In this document: positions 7,601 through 14,510 of the stretch, piece by piece
How the letters are laid out: each line of letters starts with the position of its first letter
How positions within the stretch are numbered: position 1 is the first letter of the stretch
DNA from: Euryarchaeota archaeon UBA602
GTDB lineage: Archaea > Thermoplasmatota > Poseidoniia > Poseidoniales > Thalassarchaeaceae
Direction: 5' to 3'
Length of the DNA: 15,257 nucleotides
Assembly (NCBI GenBank): GCA_002498455.1
Contig: DAHO01000026.1
Span: 1-15,257, forward strand
The notes under the pieces: generated by a model
What the model was told of the DNA's origin: nothing
The model's input: only the letters and a program-made list of their open reading frames with translations
The model's database searches: none
Position numbers and translations under genes: made by a program

Positions 7601-9324
7601 TTCTGCCAGAAGATGAAGAGTATGAGTCTATATTTTCCTTAGAGGGAATCACAGATCAGGAAATCTATGAGCCGGAAAAACCTGAACTTGAGCCCGAGAT
7701 CCAAGTGAACTCGGAGGACAAGATTACTGCCACCCTCGAAGATTTTCCTGTAGACAATTGGGACAGCATAAATGACGCTCAGCTCATCGTCGATTGGTAT
7801 AACGAGCGCAGAGGGAAGTGGCCAGAGAAATCAGTCGATGATTTTCTCATCACGTGCGAGATTGGAAACTTTGCCTCTATCAATGATGCGAGACAATTGC
7901 TCGATTATGCAATAATGCTCGTAAATGCGTCAGATGAGATGCGTGAATGGGATCGTCGAGAAGGCCGTGCAAGCATAGCCTCGGATTCCGAAGTACATGG
8001 TGCGGCCCTGATTTTTACCTGGGCGTTTACCATCATATGGTGTGGTGGCTCACTCGTCGCTACCGTGTTCATTGGCGGAGCACTCATTGCCGACCTAGGT
8101 ACCAGTGAATGGACACCTGTGGATGGAGTGGTTACCGACAGTGGCGTGGATACACAAGTCAGCGAAGATGCTGAAGGAGGAACATCGACCACATACTGTC
8201 TATGGGTTGAATACGATTACGTCTTCGAAAATCGTTCCTATGATGGTGACATGGTTAGCTACTCCAAAGATGGCAGTTGTAGTTCATCAGATAGTAACGC
8301 CGATCGAGATTACCCTCCCGGGGAAAACATCACTGTTTACGTCAACCCAGAAAACCCCGATGAAGCCGTTCTACTGTCTGGTTGGGCTGGCGTTGATTGG
8401 TTCATCCTTGTTTTCATTGTATTCCCACTGTCTGGTGTTTTCCTACTTTGGGTAGCAATCCGAATGAGCATTAATTGGTTCAAGAATTGGTCCTCCTCGG
8501 TAGACAAATCATGGACTGCAGTCATCCCAATCGTACTCTTCTTGGTGATTGGAAACGGAATCGCGAGTGTATTGATTGAAACCGGAGAAAGTTACGCTGA
8601 TTGGGTCAACGAGTCAGAAGAATCTGCATTTTTCCTGTTTGGAGAGGACTTCACATTAGAGGGCGAAAATGAAACAGCATTAGGTTTCTCTGGAAACCTA
8701 TCAGTGTCTTGTCCTGATGTCTATAGGTATGTTGTTGAAGACGGCCAAAATTGCACAGAAGTATTTGGTTCCGAATTCTTGAACATCTCGGTCAGTTGTT
8801 CAGTAACCAATCTATCTAACAATCAATATGATTTCTGTAGCGATGAACTGTTTGAACGTATTCTCATTGCATTCACAAACAATGAATCTGGTTTGATGAT
8901 CAACTACGAAGACTGGGGTTTTTCCGAATACTATTGGGCGGTTTACGATGGAGGAAATGCATATTGTGAATGGGATGCAGTGCAGTGGTCTGAAATCGAC
9001 GAGAAAACATGGTCATGCAAAATCGATGCCTCGGACGAATATTGGGATACATGGTGGTTGTATTGTGAGCATCACTCCCCCGTCTACTACTGCACAGACA
9101 TGTTCTCGGAGGTTGATCAAGGAGGGAACCCATTGAATGAATCCAGATGGGACAACACTCCAAAATATGCCGAGCATGGGATTCGACTGTTCGGAGACGG
9201 TGGAGAATCTTCGGATTACACGGCCGACGAAACTCGCTGGGGCCAAGCAATCATGACATTGACCAATCTCATTGGAGTTCCCATTCTGATCGGAATGGGT
9301 TTCATGATCATGCGGAAACAATGA
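7597..9324 (+). CDS. Membrane protein with a DUF3592-like domain and a Cys-rich extracytoplasmic domain
   Basis: Proposed layout of the 575 residues: an acidic cytoplasmic N-terminus (1-134); a hydrophobic stretch (about 135-165); an extracytoplasmic domain (about 171-262); two more membrane helices (about 267-288 and 307-328); a second extracytoplasmic region (about 330-550); and a final helix (about 553-572) ending in MRKQ. The first outer domain has the usual DUF3592 pattern: EWTPVDGVV, WVEYDYVFENRSYDGD, PGENITVYVNPENPDEAVLLSG. The second is rich in Asn, aromatic residues and cysteines (at least nine), with many N-x-S/T sequons, suggesting disulfides and glycosylation at the cell surface. 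The ATG overlaps the previous stop (ATGA) after a GGAGG site. Function unknown; cell-envelope role inferred. Confidence 0.8.
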   Translation: MILPEDEEYESIFSLEGITDQEIYEPEKPELEPEIQVNSEDKITATLEDFPVDNWDSINDAQLIVDWYNERRGKWPEKSVDDFLITCEIGNFASINDARQLLDYAIMLVNASDEMREWDRREGRASIASDSEVHGAALIFTWAFTIIWCGGSLVATVFIGGALIADLGTSEWTPVDGVVTDSGVDTQVSEDAEGGTSTTYCLWVEYDYVFENRSYDGDMVSYSKDGSCSSSDSNADRDYPPGENITVYVNPENPDEAVLLSGWAGVDWFILVFIVFPLSGVFLLWVAIRMSINWFKNWSSSVDKSWTAVIPIVLFLVIGNGIASVLIETGESYADWVNESEESAFFLFGEDFTLEGENETALGFSGNLSVSCPDVYRYVVEDGQNCTEVFGSEFLNISVSCSVTNLSNNQYDFCSDELFERILIAFTNNESGLMINYEDWGFSEYYWAVYDGGNAYCEWDAVQWSEIDEKTWSCKIDASDEYWDTWWLYCEHHSPVYYCTDMFSEVDQGGNPLNESRWDNTPKYAEHGIRLFGDGGESSDYTADETRWGQAIMTLTNLIGVPILIGMGFMIMRKQ

Positions 9325-9876
9325 CTACCGCATTCCGGGCTTCCAGAATTGCAGTGGTAAGGGATTTTCTCCAATACAAGCTCTCCATGCCAGATGATCT
9401 GCTCTCTCGTTCCAACGATGCCCCCGATGCGCACGAACGTGTTCGGCCTGGACATCCCGCAACAGATTCACTTCATCCCACAACGCCTGGACCCTTGCGG
9501 CCAATTCACGATTCGCCTTCGCCCGCCATTCTCCTGCAGCAATTTTCAGCGCATATTGCGAATCGCCTCGAATCGTCACGGGGCTGGTACTACCCTCGAT
9601 TAGCAACCATCGAAGTGCGTGGGCCATTGCCGACAATTCACCCGTGTTGTTGCTTCCGACTTCTGCCCCGAGGTACTCATCGCCCTCCGAATCGGTCACT
9701 ACAGGTCCACTCAATTCCTCAAAGATTTCACCATCGCCCTTACCCAAACCAGAATCGCCACGGACAATCACAACACCCCAACCCGCGGGAGTTTCAGAGG
9801 TGACATTGCGATTCTCTTGACAGGAACCATCGAAATAAAGCGACAAACGTTCAGAGAGCGGAAGCGAATCGCCCAT
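9325..9876 (-). CDS. rnhA: Ribonuclease HI (bacterial-type)
   Basis: RNase HI cuts the RNA strand of RNA:DNA hybrids, such as R-loops and primers. From the ATG at 9874-9876 the protein has 183 residues. The four acidic metal-binding residues are present: D16 in YFDGSC, E80 in NNTGEL, D105 in RGDSQYAL and D160 in NERADHLA; H150 lies in the flexible-loop region. Compared with the E. coli enzyme (about 155 residues) it has an insertion at about 40-75 (EIFEELSGPVV through DEYLGAEVG) between strands 2 and 3. GGAGAA lies upstream, and the gcvH stop is only 2 nt before, so the two genes are cotranscribed. The frame stays open further upstream, but that part overlaps gcvH and looks non-coding. The stop abuts the convergent membrane-protein stop with no gap. 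Confidence 0.92.
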   Translation of the reverse strand: MGDSLPLSERLSLYFDGSCQENRNVTSETPAGWGVVIVRGDSGLGKGDGEIFEELSGPVVTDSEGDEYLGAEVGSNNTGELSAMAHALRWLLIEGSTSPVTIRGDSQYALKIAAGEWRAKANRELAARVQALWDEVNLLRDVQAEHVRAHRGHRWNERADHLAWRACIGENPLPLQFWKPGMR

Positions 9877-9878
9877 GC

Positions 9879-10262
9879 TTATTCTCCGATCAGTGCGGCA
9901 TATCCAGCTGCATCGAGTAGACCCGCCAGTGCACCGACATCTGAGATTTCGATTTTGGCAATCCAAGCCTCATATGCATCTTCATTCATGGCTTCAGGAG
10001 CATCTTGTAAATCATGATTCAATGCAACGATTGTACCCGCAAGTGGCGCGTAGATATCCGAGACCGACTTGACAGATTCAACACTTGCAAAGGAACCGTT
10101 TTCTTCGACAGCATCTCCTTCATCAGACAGGAATTCAATCCAGACAATATCGGTCAATGCATTTTGTGCATGATCGGTAATACCAACAACTGCAACTCCA
10201 TCTTCCATTCGAACCCATTCGTGTTCAGCCGTATACTTGAGGTCATCCGGAATCATTGACAT
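9879..10262 (-). CDS. gcvH: Glycine cleavage system H protein
   Basis: GcvH carries a lipoyl group that shuttles the aminomethyl intermediate between the P, T and L proteins of glycine cleavage. The 127 residues match the family's usual length. They include YTAEHEWVR near the N-terminus, GITDHAQNALTDIVW, and the lipoylation site SVESVKSVSDIYAP with the target lysine at residue 65. I chose the ATG at 10260-10262 because GGGTGG lies 10 nt upstream. A TTG at 10269-10271 and a second ATG at 10254-10256 are alternatives. The other glycine cleavage genes are not in the window. It is first in a two-gene unit with rnhA, a pairing with no obvious functional link. Confidence 0.95.
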   Translation of the reverse strand: MSMIPDDLKYTAEHEWVRMEDGVAVVGITDHAQNALTDIVWIEFLSDEGDAVEENGSFASVESVKSVSDIYAPLAGTIVALNHDLQDAPEAMNEDAYEAWIAKIEISDVGALAGLLDAAGYAALIGE

Positions 10263-10353
10263 GTGACTCAAACCACCCTGATACTGCGTAGTGTCTCAAC
10301 CTTTCGCTATCCCATTCCGGTGAATTCAAACCAAGTTACTGGATGCGGATGAC

Positions 10354-10755
10354 GTGAACAGTCCATCGCAATCCGCAGAGAATCTTATCATTGGTTTGGG
10401 TATTGTCTTGCTTCTTGCGACCGCTTTTGCACTAATTGATGGGCGCCTTCCTCCAGCGGAATGCCCAGCATCTACGTCTGGCCTCGAAGACGTCTGCACA
10501 TCTTCCTCCGTCATTGGTTGGTTGATTCCGGGTACAGCGGTGCTTTGTCTCACCCTTGGCATCTCATCACGTATGGCACATAACTCTGGAAGAACGAGTT
10601 TCTTGGATCGATTTTTCACCAATGAGTCCGAGTCTGAAATCGTAAAGCGTGTTAGTGCGGATTATGAAGACGAGTATGACACTGATCGACTATCTGGAGC
10701 CTGGGCGAATATGGAAGCCAAGATGCTAGAATCCACCCACAGTGAAGAAGAATGA
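10354..10755 (+). CDS. Small two-helix membrane protein of unknown function
   Basis: This 133-residue protein has two hydrophobic segments, near residues 10-28 and 53-71. They are separated by a loop with two cysteines (AECPAS and EDVCTS) that could form a disulfide outside the cell. A charged C-terminal tail of about 60 residues follows (YEDEYDTD, EAKMLES). I recognise no family. The start is a GTG with a weak GGATG upstream. The gene is divergent from gcvH across an 91-bp gap, where I see no convincing TATA box. Its TGA stop directly abuts the TAG of the convergent NTPase gene. Codon pattern and strand arrangement support a real gene, but with less certainty than its neighbours. Confidence 0.65.
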   Translation: MNSPSQSAENLIIGLGIVLLLATAFALIDGRLPPAECPASTSGLEDVCTSSSVIGWLIPGTAVLCLTLGISSRMAHNSGRTSFLDRFFTNESESEIVKRVSADYEDEYDTDRLSGAWANMEAKMLESTHSEEE

Positions 10756-11340
10756 CTAGTAGGTCTCTCTCATCAACTTGTGAATCTTGTAGGGCAACAA
10801 TGCACGATTCACGGGCGTGACCTCGAGAATGCGAGCATCATCACGTCGACGAATGTCTTGAAGGAGTGGGTGCCGGCTCTTTTTGTGTAGGGTGACCAAT
10901 GTGGGTTTGTCGACTTCCATGGCCTTGCGCACGACTTCGACAAAGGCTTCACTTTCTACACTGAATTTGCCAATTTCGTCAATGACAATGACCTCATAAT
11001 CGTCCATTGCTTCTTGGATGGCAGGTACAGCGACTCGATCCAGCGCCTCAGGATCAATCCCATAACCCAATACACGGGTACGAGAATCGATATTTTTGTG
11101 CGCCATGACAGCTTCTTCGCCGGTTTGATAATTGATACACTTGAATCCGACCCGCTCCCCGTTTTCAACCAATGGTTCGCATCTCATCCCACCGAGCAAC
11201 TTCGCCGCTTGGACATCATCGCCTCGGGCCCGCATTTCCTCAACTCGTTCATCGGCAAGCATCGAGACAACTTTCTCCATCACAGCAGATTTGCCGCTTC
11301 TTGGCAAGCCTGTGATTCCGATCTTTGGATGTATTCCCAT
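10756..11340 (-). CDS. THEP1-type nucleoside-triphosphatase
   Basis: Members of this archaeal and eukaryotic P-loop family hydrolyse NTPs in vitro; their cellular role is not settled. The 194 residues fit the family. The Walker A motif is GLPRSGKS (11-18). VGFKCINYQTGEE (64-76) matches the usual GF-x-I-x(4)-G region. Walker B is VIVIDEIGK (117-125) followed by SVESEAF, and TLHKKSRHPLL (150-160) corresponds to the conserved histidine region. The ATG at 11338-11340 has AGGTGA 9 nt upstream and a TATA-like box at 11407-11415. The glycine-rich GRxGVGKT of many THEP1 proteins is GLPRSGKS here, still a complete P-loop. The gene is a single-gene unit ending flush against a convergent gene. Confidence 0.88.
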   Translation of the reverse strand: MGIHPKIGITGLPRSGKSAVMEKVVSMLADERVEEMRARGDDVQAAKLLGGMRCEPLVENGERVGFKCINYQTGEEAVMAHKNIDSRTRVLGYGIDPEALDRVAVPAIQEAMDDYEVIVIDEIGKFSVESEAFVEVVRKAMEVDKPTLVTLHKKSRHPLLQDIRRRDDARILEVTPVNRALLPYKIHKLMRETY

Positions 11341-11349
11341 CTTCCACTT

Positions 11350-11355
11350 TCACCT
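11350..11355 (-). promoter_or_regulatory. Ribosome-binding site of the THEP1-type NTPase
   Basis: AGGTGA on the minus strand lies 9 nt before the ATG. It is the same core used by the symporter gene. Just upstream, at 11366-11377, AGACG-TT-CGTCT forms a short inverted repeat within the leader. Confidence 0.45.
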
Positions 11356-11406
11356 CTGATATTGCAGACGTTCGTCTAAGGTAGAGCATCAATTAATGAA
11401 GGCTTG

Positions 11407-11415
11407 CTATAAATG
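11407..11415 (-). promoter_or_regulatory. TATA box of the THEP1-type NTPase gene
   Basis: The minus strand reads CATTTATAG, close to the TFB box (TTTATATAG). It predicts a transcription start near 11383-11387 and a leader of about 45 nt. On the plus strand the same bases read TATAAATG, but no plus-strand gene follows. Confidence 0.5.
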
Positions 11416-11445
11416 CACGTTCATTACCACAAACTAGTCTGTTGA

Positions 11446-11460
11446 TTCCGGATGTCGGAA
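11446..11460 (-). terminator. Short hairpin directly after the methyltransferase stop
   Basis: TTCCG-ACATC-CGGAA forms a 5-bp stem with a 5-nt loop starting at the first base after the TAG stop. No T run follows, so it is not a textbook terminator. It may protect the 3' end or mark the end of the right-hand minus-strand gene group. Confidence 0.3.
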
Positions 11461-13446
11461 CTATGCCAACTGAGACGGAGCCGTACTCTCTGATGGAGGC
11501 AAAGGCAACATCTCCAATTCGTAATTGTTCACGTTGTTATTGGCTGCCCAAGCACGAGCCCAGGCATCAAGACGATTGTCATTGAGGAGTTCACAAAGCC
11601 ATGTAAGTGCGGAATCCAGATCGCCCTTTTCATTGGCCAATTTCTCACCAACTTCTTCGGGCAGTTCAAGATGGTTGACGGAGTTTCCTAGAACACATCC
11701 CGCAGGTAGAACGACCCAGCGAAGGCGACGCATTTGCTGTGCATTGACAATGGCTTGACAGGCCAGTCGGGGGTGAGCAGGAGCCTCAATCGGACCTCTC
11801 CATTGCGCCTGCTTTCGCTCGGCAGCATTCTCATCAATGGAGGAATTCATGGATGGATGGTGAAGCCAAATACCCTTTTGCTCATCATTTCTGAAATGTA
11901 TTCCTCGGATAAATGGTGTACCGCGACTGCCTTTCTTCCAAGGCTTAATATCGGCACTCCAAGTGGTTTGATCGACTTCTCCTACACGAACACGAAGGCG
12001 ACTCTTTCCGGCCAACCAGTGGTTAGACTCTGCCAATCGAGGCAAGCCAGCCAACTCATCGATAATTGTGAGCAATGTCTGGCGTTCATAGCGGTCACGT
12101 GGCAACCGAGGGACTGCCCATTCTTCTCGACCCCATCGACCCCAGCGCTCTCGGTCAAGTGCAAATCGAGGTACGTCCTTGTCCAAACCATTTCTAGAAC
12201 ACAGTTCGTTGGCCTCAGCCGGTCCATGGCAGATGAGCTCTTCCGAGACACCATCAACCGTTATTCCAAGGATTAGAACGCCCTGTGTCACACCGGTAAA
12301 CAATCGAGCCGACTCAGGGAATGTCCAGATGCCAGTCCATTCGTGTGAATCCACGAGCAAGCGGCGCAATGGCGCACTACTCTGCTCACGAAGCAGACTA
12401 TCGGGAACGATGAGCCGAACACGACCACCGGAGCGAACCAATTGCAAACTCCGTTCCAAGAACAGGCGATACAGATTGACATTTCCACGGAGTGTACTGA
12501 ATCGCAACGACCCGTCATCTTCTCGTAGATTTCGCAATTCTTCACCCAGTTCCTTGCGGAGAGTACTGCCATCAGGATGGCCTCGGAATCGATCCTTGAT
12601 TCTCAACCAAGGTGGATTACCCATCAACAATCGTGGTCGTTCGCTCCATGGCCAATCATCGCGAAGAGCATCTCCAACCCGAACAACATCATCGAAAATG
12701 GATACGGCTTCGCTTCGAGCCAACACACCTTCCTTTGGGTTGTCATCAAGTGATACCAACCCAGAACGAATGCAAGAGAGGAGTAGTCGGCGCCGAGTCA
12801 TGGTTGCTGCGACCTCACAGACGTCGAGCAACTGCATAGACGAAAGCAAGATTCTCGTATCCTGCTCTCGGTCTTCCAAGGGTACATCAGCGATTTTCTC
12901 ACCGTGCCACTTCAGAATCCGTGACGGGAATAGCCCCCCACCAACTGCGGGGTCAGCAAATGGAAGTGGTACACCTGTACGTGTCCTCATCCCATCTGCA
13001 ATTTCTCGCTCGGTCTCTTCATCAATCTCAGCATCACGAGCAGCATCTTGCTGGTGATTCATTGCCTGAGCCTGTGCTCTGAAAGCGGGCGGGAGTGCAG
13101 CCAGGTTGACGTTGGATTGAACCGGTTCTGCATTCATGGAGATGTCTTCACGCAATTCATCAGCGATAATTGCATCAGCCAAGCGAGTGGGAGTTGGGTG
13201 TGCACCTCGCGGGCTTCGACCGTCAGATTCCGCATCATGTCGGCAAAGAAGGTGGTCCAATACATGGCCTGGATCAGTGAGTAAACTTGCGGGCAAAGTA
13301 GGCCAATCATTTGGCAGTTGACTGGCTTGGGGTTGATGCGTTCGTAGCGCTTCTTCCCAAGCATCAAGCCAGATATTCATTTGCTCGATTCTGTCTTCAC
13401 ATTCCCGATCTAATCTAGCGTACCAGCCGCTCACGTTCCCACGCAT
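11461..13446 (-). CDS. Solitary gamma-type N6-adenine DNA methyltransferase
   Basis: This enzyme would transfer a methyl group from SAM to adenine N6 in a specific DNA sequence. Over 661 residues from the ATG at 13444-13446 the motifs run in gamma order. A motif X-like HPTPTRLADAII sits at about 83-94. Motif I is DPAVGGGLF (165-173) in place of the usual DPACGSGxF. Catalytic motif IV is GNPPW (276-280), and GGRVRLIVPDSLL follows in the motif VI-VIII area. A long C-terminal region (LPAGCVLGNSVNHLEL to NNYELEMLPLP) resembles target-recognition domains of TaqI/Eco57I-type enzymes. I see no nuclease motif in the N-terminus and no nuclease or specificity gene nearby. The upstream TTG (13480-13482) falls inside the TATA-like box, so the ATG, preceded by GGGTGGGA, is preferred. 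A type IIG or BREX PglX relative is possible by fold. Confidence 0.82.
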   Translation of the reverse strand: MRGNVSGWYARLDRECEDRIEQMNIWLDAWEEALRTHQPQASQLPNDWPTLPASLLTDPGHVLDHLLCRHDAESDGRSPRGAHPTPTRLADAIIADELREDISMNAEPVQSNVNLAALPPAFRAQAQAMNHQQDAARDAEIDEETEREIADGMRTRTGVPLPFADPAVGGGLFPSRILKWHGEKIADVPLEDREQDTRILLSSMQLLDVCEVAATMTRRRLLLSCIRSGLVSLDDNPKEGVLARSEAVSIFDDVVRVGDALRDDWPWSERPRLLMGNPPWLRIKDRFRGHPDGSTLRKELGEELRNLREDDGSLRFSTLRGNVNLYRLFLERSLQLVRSGGRVRLIVPDSLLREQSSAPLRRLLVDSHEWTGIWTFPESARLFTGVTQGVLILGITVDGVSEELICHGPAEANELCSRNGLDKDVPRFALDRERWGRWGREEWAVPRLPRDRYERQTLLTIIDELAGLPRLAESNHWLAGKSRLRVRVGEVDQTTWSADIKPWKKGSRGTPFIRGIHFRNDEQKGIWLHHPSMNSSIDENAAERKQAQWRGPIEAPAHPRLACQAIVNAQQMRRLRWVVLPAGCVLGNSVNHLELPEEVGEKLANEKGDLDSALTWLCELLNDNRLDAWARAWAANNNVNNYELEMLPLPPSESTAPSQLA

Positions 13447-13480
13447 TCTGTCCCACCCTAACCCACCGCGAGCACATTCC

Positions 13481-13490
13481 AAATATCAAT
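13481..13490 (-). promoter_or_regulatory. TATA-like box of the methyltransferase gene
   Basis: ATTGATATTT on the minus strand is an A/T island in very GC-rich surroundings. It lies 35-44 nt upstream of the preferred ATG, giving a leader of about 10-15 nt. The GC-rich palindrome at 13501-13530 starts 10 bp upstream of it. Confidence 0.4.
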
Positions 13491-13500
13491 CCGTCGCCCG

Positions 13501-13530
13501 CGCGCAGGCACGCGTACGCGCGATTGCGCG
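13501..13530. repeat. GC-rich 30-bp imperfect palindrome upstream of the methyltransferase
   Basis: The two 15-base half-sites meet at CGCGT|ACGCG (13515/13516). Comparing the left half, CGCGCAGGCACGCGT, with the reverse complement of the right half gives 12 of 15 matches. The core CGCGTACGCG (13511-13520) and the outer arms CGCGCA/TGCGCG are perfect. It fills much of the 112-bp gap between the second TerB-like gene and the methyltransferase ATG. It could be an operator, a methylation-sensitive control site, or a hairpin in the TerB transcript. Confidence 0.5.
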
Positions 13531-13558
13531 AGTGATTGGCCTTACAGTACGTCGATTT

Positions 13559-14017
13559 TCAAGAATCGGAGAGCAAATTCTCGTCACCGGCGAGATTGAC
13601 GCCGAGGATGCTCCGTCCATGGGCCATCCACCGCCACCCATCCTCGACCCAGTTGAATAGAGACTTCAGCTCATCTTGAGAGACCGAACTCGCTTTGGCG
13701 ATCTCATGAATCACCTTGAGTTCGGATTCATGGTAGTCTCCATCGACTGCAGCGATAATCATTGAATCCCTCAGAACAACGCGACAAGCCTCATCCGACA
13801 ATTGCTTTAGCAATTTTTTGAGTTCTGTCTTCTCGACGAGTTTCGGGCGCAATTGCTCACGTTGCTTTGGACGAATCATGGCACGCCCCATCGCGGCTTC
13901 GATGGCTGCACTTTCTTCGCGTACAAGATCCCCATCTGCTGCCGCAACGTGGATGAGCACACCGATGTATGCTTCTCGAGACCTTTCATCCAAGAGGTCT
14001 ACAGCATCGGGCAGCAC
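13559..14017 (-). CDS. TerB-like domain protein, downstream paralog
   Basis: This 152-residue soluble helical protein belongs by appearance to the TerB/DUF533-like group, whose members bear conserved acidic residues in a helical bundle and sit in stress and membrane-linked systems; the precise role is unknown. The N-terminal half has AYIGVLIHVAAADGDLVREE. The second half repeats the pattern as LRDSMIIAAVDGDYHESE, each DGD/E-x(n)-E motif being typical of TerB helices. It aligns along its length with the next upstream gene, and both begin with LPD. The start is a GTG at 14015-14017 with GGGTGG 4 nt upstream. The gap to the upstream paralog is 12 nt, so the two are one operon. A C-terminal tail of about 25 residues (HGRSILGVNLAGDENLLSDS) is absent from the paralog. 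Confidence 0.75.
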   Translation of the reverse strand: MLPDAVDLLDERSREAYIGVLIHVAAADGDLVREESAAIEAAMGRAMIRPKQREQLRPKLVEKTELKKLLKQLSDEACRVVLRDSMIIAAVDGDYHESELKVIHEIAKASSVSQDELKSLFNWVEDGWRWMAHGRSILGVNLAGDENLLSDS

Positions 14018-14029
14018 TCAGCCACCCGC

Positions 14030-14452
14030 CTACTCATTGAGTAAATCCAGACCATCCTGCATCCAATCATAGCCGCGCAATACCCACTCTAGCAGCCCGT
14101 CAACGACTTCGTTTGAGAGCCCGACGTGCATGGCAATGGAATCCAATACATGCCGCTCTTCGGGGTCGACATGACCGTCAGCGGCAGTCATCAGGGTCGC
14201 ATCTCGTAGAGCCAATCGTCCCGACATTGGCCCTAGGCCTTCAAGACACTCCCCCAGAGAGGGGGGATCTTTGAGGAAGATTCGGATTTCTTTGCGCTGA
14301 TTGGGGGATAGAAGCGCTGTCCCCAGGCGCTGTTCAAACACAGCCATCTCATCGATAGAGAGTTCATCGTCAATGCGCGTCACGTGAGCGAGAAGTTTGG
14401 CGTATGCGAAGCGCTCGGCCTGAGGCAAGGTGTGTAGCGTGTCGGGGAGCAT
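14030..14452 (-). CDS. TerB-like domain protein, upstream paralog
   Basis: This 140-residue protein has the same two-part TerB-like pattern as its neighbour: AYAKLLAHVTRIDDELSIDE in the first half and LRDATLMTAADGHVDPEE in the second, then an aromatic C-terminal segment (LLEWVLRGYDWMQDGLD) matching LFNWVEDGWRWMAHG of the paralog. The pair looks like an old tandem duplication. The ATG at 14450-14452 follows the nucleotide-sugar dehydrogenase stop by 58 bp. That gap contains GCAGGG and CCCTGC, a 6-bp inverted repeat, but no good ribosome-binding site. Function unknown; tellurite resistance should not be inferred from the family name. Confidence 0.75.
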   Translation of the reverse strand: MLPDTLHTLPQAERFAYAKLLAHVTRIDDELSIDEMAVFEQRLGTALLSPNQRKEIRIFLKDPPSLGECLEGLGPMSGRLALRDATLMTAADGHVDPEERHVLDSIAMHVGLSNEVVDGLLEWVLRGYDWMQDGLDLLNE

Positions 14453-14510
14453 AGCAGGGCGAAGACGCCTAGGGATGATGAACCCTGCGCTTTTTGCCTA
14501 CTGAACAATT

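Noticed and set aside
9147..9803. A 218-codon plus-strand frame across the end of the membrane protein and rnhA
   Set aside because: It spans two real genes in other frames and has a low-complexity Pro/His/Arg composition with no recognisable motif.
9877..9966. N-terminal extension of RNase HI upstream of the ATG at 9876
   Set aside because: It would overlap gcvH by about 90 bp, and its Cys/Arg-rich sequence does not resemble RNase H; a GGAGAA site supports the ATG at 9876.
12179..13057. A 292-codon open frame on the plus strand opposite the methyltransferase
   Set aside because: It is rich in Ser/Arg/Pro with no domain pattern, and lies wholly antisense to a gene with clear motifs.
13447..13482. 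TTG start of the methyltransferase at 13482
   Set aside because: The TTG overlaps the TATA-like box, so it would lie upstream of the expected transcript start; the ATG at 13446 has a good ribosome-binding site.
13495..13535. CGCG-rich stretch as a CRISPR or tandem repeat
   Set aside because: Only a single palindrome with short GCGCGA echoes; no regularly spaced repeat units.
13559..14452. Tellurite-resistance operon
   Set aside because: Only TerB-like domains are present; no TerC, TerD or TerZ genes are nearby, so the resistance label is not supported.
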